From: Motiliproteus sediminis
GTDB lineage: Bacteria; Pseudomonadota; Gammaproteobacteria; Pseudomonadales; Balneatricaceae
Assembly: GCF_017912535.1 (NCBI RefSeq)
Contig: NZ_JAERQK010000002.1
Location: forward strand, 1-64,000
Reading direction: 5' to 3'
DNA length: 64,000 nucleotides
Of the stretch, positions 16,091 to 23,319 are shown in pieces. Position numbers and translations under genes: made by a program. The notes below the pieces were generated by a model. The model did no database searches, was not told the DNA's origin, and saw only the letters and a list, made by a program, of their open reading frames with translations. Within the stretch, counting starts at the first letter, position 1. Each line of letters opens with the position of its first letter.

Positions 16091-18844
16091 ATGCGTTTGA
16101 TGAACAGAACAGGCTCCTTTTCCACTCTGTCTGCTGCCCTCGCGGGGCTGCTGGCGGTCGCCTATCTGGCCAGCCTGCCACTGGGTGCAGCCGAGCGCCG
16201 CGCCAGCGATATCCGCAGCACCAAGCACAACCTCAGTAACAGCGGCGGTCAGGATGTGCGTTCCCGCACCGAAAGCAATGGCGGCACCGAAGAGGTATGC
16301 GTGTTCTGCCATACCCCGCATGGCGCTAGTACTAGTCCGGGCCAGCCGCTATGGAACCGCTCCGACAGCGCTGAAACCAACTACGACGTCTACGAATCAA
16401 GTTCGTTGAACGCCGGCTCCGGGGCGGTACCCGGCATTACCCAGCCCACCGAGCAGAGCAAGCTGTGTCTCTCCTGTCACGATGGCACCCTCGCCATTGG
16501 CGCCATCGGCAATGCGCCGGGCAGCGGCAAAGGGCAGACCTATTCGGACACATCCGCCTCCGGCACCTACGATGTGCGCATCCGCATGCGCCATGACAGC
16601 GGCCCCACACCGAACACCACCGTGGGCACCATGGCCGATGTCCCCAACGTCGACACGGATACCGGATCACCCAGCGTCGATAGCCTCAGCGGGTTCACCC
16701 GTAACCTCGGCGTAGACCTCAGCAACGACCACCCGATCTCGTTCCCCTACACCACCGAACTGGCGGAAGCCGATGGCGAGCTGCGCGATCCCGACAGCGA
16801 GAGCCATATCGGCACCCGATCAGCGGGCGTGCGGCCGATCTACCCGCTGACCGGCGACAACATGCAGTGCACCACCTGCCACGACCCGCACGTCAAGGGG
16901 ATCGATGACCCTACTGGTACCGCCAACCTCTCAGAGAGCAACAGCAAGTTCCTGCGCGGCCCGCGTTTTCAGATGTCGGTCCCCTCGGGGATCAACTTCC
17001 AGCAGGGGGTGTTTGATCCGAGCACCGGCAACGCCCAGAGTGGCGATATCGTCTGCCTCGCCTGCCACAACCGCGAGCTGGACAATCAGGTCTGGTCCAC
17101 CTCGGTGCATGCAGATGACACCGTTGCCGACGAGGTCTATACCAACGAGGCGGCGGATTTGCGTCAGTTTCCGCGCGGCATCAAGGTTTGGCAGGCGTCC
17201 TGCCTCAATTGCCATGATACCCACTCGGTTTCTGGTTCGCGCCGTTTGCTGCGTGAAGGCACCGATGGTAGTACCAACAACGACGGTGCCAAATCCGGTG
17301 GCAAAGCGGCATTGGAGGAGACCTGTTACCAGTGTCACTCCAATCCCAGCACTCTCAGTGTGACCTTTGGCGGTACTGGGGGCAGCGGCATCGGTACCGG
17401 CTTTGATGGAGGTATCCCGAACATCAGGTATGAATTCGAAAGCCGGACCTACCATATGCCGATCGTGACCAGTGACCAGCGCAACGGCAAATCCGGCGGC
17501 ACCAACGAAGAGGTACACGACGTCAGAGACGCCGACTTCTCTGAGACCGGCCAGAATCTCGGCAAAGGAATGCTGTTGAACCGTCACGCTGAGTGCACCG
17601 ACTGCCACAACCCGCACCGCATGCAGCGCAATAGCCGCTTTAACAAGGATGGCGTAGACGATGGACAGACCGCTTCCAATCTGCGTACCCACATTGCTGG
17701 TCTGTCACAAAGCAGCGATGGCGCCAATGATGGTCGTGAAGGTAATGTGGCCTCAGGTGTACTGCGCGGCGTCTGGGGCGTAGAACCCTCCGACACCTTC
17801 CTCGGCCAGGCCCTGACCTCCACCTGGCCACAGGACATGGACGAGTTCGACTTTGAAGTCCGCTCAGGCGACCCGGGCACGCGCACGGTGGCCCAGGCTG
17901 ACACCAACAACAACCTGACCCGCGAGTACCAACTCTGCTTCAAGTGTCATTCGGCCTACAGTCAGGACATGCGTAACAACACCACCTTCCAGACCGACAT
18001 CCAGCTTGGTTCAGGCAACCAGGGGGGCTCCACCAACTCCGGCACCAATGGACTGACCTACTACACCAACGTGGCTGCCGAGTTCCTGTCAGTCAAGGCA
18101 ACCACACCCGCGACCAGCAACAAAGATCAAGGCGAGGTCAACGGCAGCGGTATCAACCCGAGTGCCGTCAACCACCGCTCCTGGCACCCGGTTGTCTGGC
18201 CCACCGGGCGCACCCCGGCAGAGCGGGGCAACACCGGGTTCGCCAATATTCGACCGCCGTTCACCAACAACGTTGGCACCCAGACCATGTACTGCTCCGA
18301 CTGCCACGGTTCCGAGGTCTCCTGGTCGCAGGGCAGCGGCCCCAACAGCTCACAGGTGCAGGGCCCCCACGGCTCCAACCGACCGTTTATTCTCAAGGGG
18401 GACTGGGATCTTGGCGTCACGCCGAATGCTGCCAGCGACAACAATAACAGCGCCGGCACCCTGTGCGGGCGCTGTCACGACCCCAAATCCACCAGCGGAT
18501 TCTCAGGCGATACCGACGCCAGCCATAACTTTTCGGAAAAACGCACCCGACCTTGCATGTGGTGCCACGTAGCCATCCCTCACGGTTGGCGTAACAAGGC
18601 GTTTCTTGCCAACCTGGAGTGCGTCGGCCCGGAAGGCGGGCGAACCAATAACTGCACCACGGTCGGTTCCAACGGGCATGAGAAGCTGGCTCGCGAGCCC
18701 TACTATAACAACGCTCTGTTACGCATTCGTACCTGGAAGCGCAGTGGTGACTGGCGCGAATCCAACTGCGGCTCAACCCTCTCCTACAGCGGTCGTGACT
18801 GGATGGAAGCAGCCTGTAACGTCGGCTCTGGTCCGATCAACTGA
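16091..18844 (+). CDS. Large exported multihaem c-type cytochrome (11 CXXCH)
   Basis: A 917-residue protein with an N-terminal signal sequence (hydrophobic core SALAGLLAVAYLASL). Eleven haem c motifs are present in order: CVFCH, CLSCH, CTTCH, CLACH, CLNCH, CYQCH, CTDCH, CFKCH, CSDCH, CGRCH and CMWCH. Several are followed by a His-bearing PH or TH that could be an axial ligand. STKHNLSN, directly after the signal peptide, is typical of multihaem cytochromes of metal-reducing bacteria, its His often serving as a ligand. The spacers are Asn/Ser/Gly-rich with about a dozen NX(S/T) sites, as in surface proteins. It likely moves electrons across or outside the outer membrane. Start codons at 16091 and 16100 are both possible; neither has a clear ribosome site. 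It leads a run of same-strand genes including cytochrome maturation factors. Confidence 0.93.
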   Translation: MRLMNRTGSFSTLSAALAGLLAVAYLASLPLGAAERRASDIRSTKHNLSNSGGQDVRSRTESNGGTEEVCVFCHTPHGASTSPGQPLWNRSDSAETNYDVYESSSLNAGSGAVPGITQPTEQSKLCLSCHDGTLAIGAIGNAPGSGKGQTYSDTSASGTYDVRIRMRHDSGPTPNTTVGTMADVPNVDTDTGSPSVDSLSGFTRNLGVDLSNDHPISFPYTTELAEADGELRDPDSESHIGTRSAGVRPIYPLTGDNMQCTTCHDPHVKGIDDPTGTANLSESNSKFLRGPRFQMSVPSGINFQQGVFDPSTGNAQSGDIVCLACHNRELDNQVWSTSVHADDTVADEVYTNEAADLRQFPRGIKVWQASCLNCHDTHSVSGSRRLLREGTDGSTNNDGAKSGGKAALEETCYQCHSNPSTLSVTFGGTGGSGIGTGFDGGIPNIRYEFESRTYHMPIVTSDQRNGKSGGTNEEVHDVRDADFSETGQNLGKGMLLNRHAECTDCHNPHRMQRNSRFNKDGVDDGQTASNLRTHIAGLSQSSDGANDGREGNVASGVLRGVWGVEPSDTFLGQALTSTWPQDMDEFDFEVRSGDPGTRTVAQADTNNNLTREYQLCFKCHSAYSQDMRNNTTFQTDIQLGSGNQGGSTNSGTNGLTYYTNVAAEFLSVKATTPATSNKDQGEVNGSGINPSAVNHRSWHPVVWPTGRTPAERGNTGFANIRPPFTNNVGTQTMYCSDCHGSEVSWSQGSGPNSSQVQGPHGSNRPFILKGDWDLGVTPNAASDNNNSAGTLCGRCHDPKSTSGFSGDTDASHNFSEKRTRPCMWCHVAIPHGWRNKAFLANLECVGPEGGRTNNCTTVGSNGHEKLAREPYYNNALLRIRTWKRSGDWRESNCGSTLSYSGRDWMEAACNVGSGPIN

Positions 18845-18855
18845 GGTGCAGCGTG

Positions 18856-19866
18856 ATGGCTTATCGGATCTCAATCGGGTTGCAACGACTGGCGTCCCCC
18901 AGGCTGACGGCGCTGTTTTTTGTCACCTCGGCGATCGGTGCCTTGGCCGTGGCTCAGTACGGCGTACTGGCGACCACCGCGATGCTGCTGCCGTTTACCC
19001 TGCTGATCCTGAACCTGCTGGCAGCCATCGTCACCCTGCCGCGCTTTCGCGCGGACCTGCCACTACTGGTTTTTCACCTGGCCCTGCTGGCACTGGTGGC
19101 TCTGTTTTTGGCCGCACGGCTAGTCTATTTCAAAGGGGGCTTTATCCTCTCGGAGAACACCGCCTTTGAGGGCGAGTTGCAGGTCGAAAACAGTGGCCCG
19201 CTGCACCCCCGTGATTACCGCAATTTGCGCTTCCGCAACGAAGGCTTCACCGATGCTCTGAAGCAAGGCGAGAACGACAACCGCACTTATAATCGCGTGC
19301 GCTGGTGGAACGCTGATGGGCGGCCACAGGTCAGCGTAATCGGCAACGACCGCCCGGTTATCGTCGATGGCTACCGTATCTTCGCCACCGGCTTCTCGGG
19401 CTACTCGCCGGTCTTTTCGTGGCAAACCGATGCCCAGCCTGCGGTGTTGGGCACCATCCAACTGGGCAACCGCGAAGGCACCGGCTTTGCCCATGCGGCG
19501 GCCTGGACGGCTCCCAACAGCCAAGAGTTGTGGTTTATGCTGGAACGCGACGAGAACGCGCCGGCACCGGCTCTGCTCGGCGGCCAGATCGACACCCGCA
19601 CACTGGCTCACTCGTTGATCGTCCGCACCGACGACCAGCGCATCCGGATCCGCCCCGGAGAATCGCTGCAACTGGGTGGAGCCACCCTCACTTACCACCA
19701 CCTCAACACCTGGATGGGCTACCAGATCGTCTACGAACCAATGACTCCGTGGATTATCGCCACCGTCGCCACTGGCATCTTGTCGCTGCTATGGCTCTAC
19801 GGGCGGATTCTTTTCCGTCCCCTTCGTCAAGGCAAAGAACTGCACCATGCCTCGCTTGCGTCCTGA
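18856..19866 (+). CDS. ResB/CcsB-like cytochrome c biogenesis protein
   Basis: A 336-residue membrane protein with three hydrophobic segments in the first 95 residues, a large periplasmic beta-rich domain (about 100-285) and a last membrane segment near residues 295-315. This is the ResB/CcsB layout of system II cytochrome c biogenesis, in a short form. With CcsA it keeps haem and apocytochrome reduced and joins them in the periplasm. GAGG precedes the ATG at 18856; a GTG one codon earlier is also possible. It begins 11 bases after the multihaem cytochrome stop, and ccsA lies four genes downstream, so it looks dedicated to this cytochrome. Confidence 0.8.
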   Translation: MAYRISIGLQRLASPRLTALFFVTSAIGALAVAQYGVLATTAMLLPFTLLILNLLAAIVTLPRFRADLPLLVFHLALLALVALFLAARLVYFKGGFILSENTAFEGELQVENSGPLHPRDYRNLRFRNEGFTDALKQGENDNRTYNRVRWWNADGRPQVSVIGNDRPVIVDGYRIFATGFSGYSPVFSWQTDAQPAVLGTIQLGNREGTGFAHAAAWTAPNSQELWFMLERDENAPAPALLGGQIDTRTLAHSLIVRTDDQRIRIRPGESLQLGGATLTYHHLNTWMGYQIVYEPMTPWIIATVATGILSLLWLYGRILFRPLRQGKELHHASLAS

Positions 19867-20644
19867 CTTGTCGCTGCTGCTGATGGCGGCGCTAGCCAGT
19901 CACTCACTTGCAGCCCCGCTTGCACACTGGAGCGAGCCTTCGACCGGCATCCTTTTTACCGCCGTTCCCAAGGGCTGCTTTGAAATGGGCATTGACGCCG
20001 CTGTGCCCCCCAAGAATCTCTCGATTATCGGCCGCCTGGGCTACAACCTGGCCATCGGCGAAGATGCCATTCCACGCCACAATGTTTGCCTTGAGAGTTT
20101 TTGGATCGCCACCTATGAAGTATCGGTTGAACAATGGCAAACGCTAATGCCGCTTCCCCCGGGGAACAGCAGCCCAGAGCAGCCCGTGCGCGGGGTCAGC
20201 TGGGTGATGGCAGAGGAGTTTACCAAGCATCTGAACAAGCGCCATCAGGGGCCGTATCATTTTCGCCTGCCAACCGAAGCTGAGTGGGAGTATGCCTGCC
20301 TCGGCGGCAGCCAACACCCGGCAGAGGGGGTGCCTTTGCACCAAGTGGCACGCTATGAGCAGGATGGGCCGCAAACCAGCGGCATGCTGCAACCCAATGG
20401 CTACGGCCTTCATGATATGTTAGGCAACGTATGGGAATGGACAGCCTCCCCCTACCGCCCCTATCGTGAAGTAGGCCATATCAGCTACGCCCCCACTGCG
20501 CCCGACGAACCGCACTCACTTCGCGGCGGCAGTTACCGCACTAATTACGACCAGATGGGGTGCCAACGGCGTAGTTACGCCCCCTCCCGAGAGGAGCTAC
20601 CCACCTTTGGGCTGCGTCTGGTACGCACGGAGAAAGAATCATGA
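19847..20644 (+). CDS. Exported SUMF1 (formylglycine-generating-enzyme fold) protein 1
   Basis: A 265-residue protein with a signal peptide (MPRLRPDLSLLLMAALASHSLA) and a SUMF1/FGE-sulfatase domain: FWIATYEVSVEQW, FRLPTEAEWEYAC, GNVWEWTAS and SLRGGSYRTN are the family signatures. Real formylglycine-generating enzymes use two cysteines near the C-terminus; only one is seen here (QMGCQRR), so catalysis is doubtful. Many exported SUMF1 domains are structural or peptide-binding. It overlaps the ResB-like gene by 20 bases and the next SUMF1 gene by 4. Confidence 0.88.
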   Translation: MPRLRPDLSLLLMAALASHSLAAPLAHWSEPSTGILFTAVPKGCFEMGIDAAVPPKNLSIIGRLGYNLAIGEDAIPRHNVCLESFWIATYEVSVEQWQTLMPLPPGNSSPEQPVRGVSWVMAEEFTKHLNKRHQGPYHFRLPTEAEWEYACLGGSQHPAEGVPLHQVARYEQDGPQTSGMLQPNGYGLHDMLGNVWEWTASPYRPYREVGHISYAPTAPDEPHSLRGGSYRTNYDQMGCQRRSYAPSREELPTFGLRLVRTEKES

Positions 20645-21585
20645 CCACCGTGAAACAACTCGTACACGCCGCTGCGGCCTTGCTTATGGTGCAAGGCCTG
20701 CCCGCTGTCGCCGACACCCCAGTCCCTCCCCGTGAGGTGATCATCAACGGTGTTGAGTTTGTGTACGTGCCGGAAGGCTGGTTCTGGTATGCCACCGAAC
20801 TCGGCTCCCTGCCGCCGGAGCTGGACCCTAAAGATGGCAAAGACCATTGGTACAAAGAGGTTAAGATCTGGCAAGACAGCTACTACATCGCCAAGTACGA
20901 AGCGCGCGCACGTCATTTCCGTAATTTTATGCAGCAAGATGCGGTTACCCACAGAGATCAGTACATCAAAGGTGAAACTGAGGGCTGTGGCGTCCGGCGC
21001 AGTCCCGATGGCGAATATGTTCTGGTTGACGAGCAACGCGACCTGCCTGTTACTCACCTGAGCTGGAATCTGGCTACCGAATTCGCAGACTGGATGGGCT
21101 TCCGTCTGCCCACGGAGACCGAATGGGTCAAAGCGGCACGTGGCACTGACAAACGCATGTACCCCTGGGGGAACACCTTCCCGGACGACACCTTCGCCGG
21201 TTTCGGCACCAGCTCCGGCTGTAACTCAGTCCCTGTCACCGCTTACCAAAAGGGACAGTCGCCTTACGGCGCCTACAATATGGCCGGGAACGTCTACGAG
21301 TATGTGCAAGATTGGTTCAACCTGCCCCACGATCTGGCGCTCAAGGATGGCGACCGCAACCCGGTCTCCGACAAAGAGGGCTATCCGACGGTGGATGACG
21401 AGGACCCATCCAAAGTGCTGAAGGGCGGCCGCTGGGCCTCCAATGCTGATGGCCTGAACGTCTTTTCCCGCGCCCGTCATCACCCGGACTACAGCTTTGT
21501 GTGCTTTGGTGCCCGTTTTGCTATCGACACGGATCAGGTGATGGCCCACCTGGAGCAAGGCACAGCGGAAATAGTGGTACCTTGA
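20641..21585 (+). CDS. Exported SUMF1-domain protein 2
   Basis: A 314-residue protein, signal peptide to about residue 24 (ALLMVQGLPAVADT), then a SUMF1 domain with FYYV-type opening (EFVYVPEGWFWYAT), YYIAKYEARARHF, FRLPTETEWVKAARG, GNVYEYVQDW and KVLKGGRWASN. The catalytic cysteine positions of formylglycine-generating enzyme are not conserved, so it is probably not an oxidase. It is coupled to the preceding SUMF1 gene by an ATGA overlap, which suggests the two proteins work together, perhaps in folding or assembly of the multihaem cytochrome. Confidence 0.88.
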   Translation: MTTVKQLVHAAAALLMVQGLPAVADTPVPPREVIINGVEFVYVPEGWFWYATELGSLPPELDPKDGKDHWYKEVKIWQDSYYIAKYEARARHFRNFMQQDAVTHRDQYIKGETEGCGVRRSPDGEYVLVDEQRDLPVTHLSWNLATEFADWMGFRLPTETEWVKAARGTDKRMYPWGNTFPDDTFAGFGTSSGCNSVPVTAYQKGQSPYGAYNMAGNVYEYVQDWFNLPHDLALKDGDRNPVSDKEGYPTVDDEDPSKVLKGGRWASNADGLNVFSRARHHPDYSFVCFGARFAIDTDQVMAHLEQGTAEIVVP

Positions 21586-21586
21586 C

Positions 21587-22438
21587 ATGAGCGACCATAG
21601 CCCCGCCCCAGCAGCGCGCCGGCGCCGCGACTACCGCATCCCCGCACTGATCGGCGTTATGCTGGTGGTTGCGGTTGCAGGACGACTGATGGATAACTTT
21701 ACCTCGCCGCAAGTCGCCCAGCCTTTGAGCGACTCCCGCAGTGTATCCGAGTCACCTCACAGCCCGCGCGATGTCGTACCGGATGGTGAATTTAACCGCA
21801 ATCTGGTGCAGCCTGTGCAACCGTTCCTACCGACCGCCGATCCGCGCGAGGAACCCCTGCAGCACCAGCGAGAAGCCAAGCAAGCTGAGGTAGCGCTGCG
21901 CTTCAATCAGGCCCTCGCCATGTTGCATGCAGAGCGTTTCGAGGAGGCCAAGGTTGCCCTGCACCGGGTGATTGAGCTCGATCCCCGCCGGCCGGAAGCC
22001 TATGTCAACATGGGATTTGCCCTGCTGAGGACCGGCGACCCAAGCATGGCGCTGGACTTTTTTCTCGACGCCATCGACCTTAACCCGGGACAGGCCAACG
22101 CTTACTTCGGTGCTGCCATCGCTTACGAAGGTTTAGGGGATCTGCAAGCCGCGATGAGTGGCATGCGCAGTTTTTTACATCTGGTCGATGAGCCAGATCC
22201 CAACCAGATCCACGTAGCCCAAGCCCGCTCGGCGCTATGGGAGTGGGAGGCCAAGCTTGGCAAAGGCCCCTGGGGACCAACCCAAGGCGTTCCACCGGGA
22301 TTGGAGCCCAGCCAGATTCGAAGAGATGGTCTCGGTACCGCGACCATGATGCCCAAATGGGACACCCAACAATCCGATGGCAGTATGGAGTTTGAAATTC
22401 GCCATTCCGACCGCACTCCGGGACTGTTTAAACCATGA
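21587..22438 (+). CDS. Membrane-anchored TPR protein
   Basis: A 283-residue protein with one N-terminal membrane segment (YRIPALIGVMLVVAVAG, residues 17-33) and a soluble, presumably periplasmic part. Three TPR units lie at about residues 100-205, with signatures such as ALAMLHAERFEEAKVALHRV and PEAYVNMGFALLRTGD. TPR proteins are common in cytochrome maturation loci (compare NrfG and CcmH), where they hold the apocytochrome for haem ligation. It sits between the SUMF1 pair and the ccsA-like gene, whose start overlaps its stop by 4 bases. Confidence 0.85.
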   Translation: MSDHSPAPAARRRRDYRIPALIGVMLVVAVAGRLMDNFTSPQVAQPLSDSRSVSESPHSPRDVVPDGEFNRNLVQPVQPFLPTADPREEPLQHQREAKQAEVALRFNQALAMLHAERFEEAKVALHRVIELDPRRPEAYVNMGFALLRTGDPSMALDFFLDAIDLNPGQANAYFGAAIAYEGLGDLQAAMSGMRSFLHLVDEPDPNQIHVAQARSALWEWEAKLGKGPWGPTQGVPPGLEPSQIRRDGLGTATMMPKWDTQQSDGSMEFEIRHSDRTPGLFKP

Positions 22439-23256
22439 ATCTGTTGCAACTGGAACTGATCGCTTTTTGGGCCTCTTTAGTGGGCTATACCTTGGCAACG
22501 GTGATCGCAATTTTTACCGCCGTGCTGCAAAAACGAACCGAGCGCACGCTACTGGCCTTGATGGCAGCATCCTGGCTGGCGCACAGCATTGCCATCGGGC
22601 TGCGCTGGGAGCGAATCGGTCATCTTCCGTTTATCAACATGTTCGAGATGCTCTCCGCCAACATCTGGGGGCTGATGGCCGCAGTCGTGCTTGGATACTG
22701 GTTACTGCCACGTGTACGGATTTTCGCTGCGCTGCTACTACCGATAGTGTTGATCGTCATGGCCTGGATGCTGATGGTACCCATGACCGATTCGTCGCTC
22801 CCGCCGACCTATCACACCATCTGGCTGTTTGTTCATATAGGTTTCATCAAACTGTTCCTTGGGGCTGCCTTTGTAGCGCTGGGGATCGGCGGTATCGTGC
22901 TGTTGCGCCGCACCCACTGGGGCGAGAAGCGCTTCGCCCGTCTACCGCCGAACGCCACCCTCGACGATGCCATTCACCGCTGCATGGCGTTGGCCCTGAT
23001 TTTTGACACCTTGGGTATCGTCGCCGGCGCTATCTGGGCCAACGATGCCTGGGGACACTACTGGTCTTGGGATCCATTGGAGGTCTGGTCACTGATCACC
23101 TGGCTGTCAATCGGGTTGACCCTGCATGTAAGGTCACAGTTCAAGACCTCTCCCGCGACCAACGCCTGGTTGGTCATCGCAACCTTTGTAATCGCGTTCT
23201 TTACTTTCTTTGGCATTCCCTTTGTATCCGTTGCGTTGCATAAGGGCGTGGTCTGA
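22435..23256 (+). CDS. CcsA/ResC-like cytochrome c biogenesis (haem handling) protein
   Basis: A 273-residue protein with about eight membrane segments. The tryptophan-rich haem-binding motif is WANDAWGHYWSWDPLE, followed by VWSLITWLSIGLTLH, as in CcsA/ResC. Histidines flanking the motif, in loops and membrane segments (WLAHS near residue 46, FVHIGF near 138, and LTLHVR), are positioned as haem ligands. It exports or presents haem for covalent attachment, with the ResB-like protein of this cluster. Together they form a split CcsBA synthetase. Confidence 0.9.
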   Translation: MNLLQLELIAFWASLVGYTLATVIAIFTAVLQKRTERTLLALMAASWLAHSIAIGLRWERIGHLPFINMFEMLSANIWGLMAAVVLGYWLLPRVRIFAALLLPIVLIVMAWMLMVPMTDSSLPPTYHTIWLFVHIGFIKLFLGAAFVALGIGGIVLLRRTHWGEKRFARLPPNATLDDAIHRCMALALIFDTLGIVAGAIWANDAWGHYWSWDPLEVWSLITWLSIGLTLHVRSQFKTSPATNAWLVIATFVIAFFTFFGIPFVSVALHKGVV

Positions 23257-23319
23257 TCCGTACCTTGCCCACCCCCGGTGTGTGCCCGCTAGCGACCCGA
23301 CTCAACCGCAGGCCGCTCC

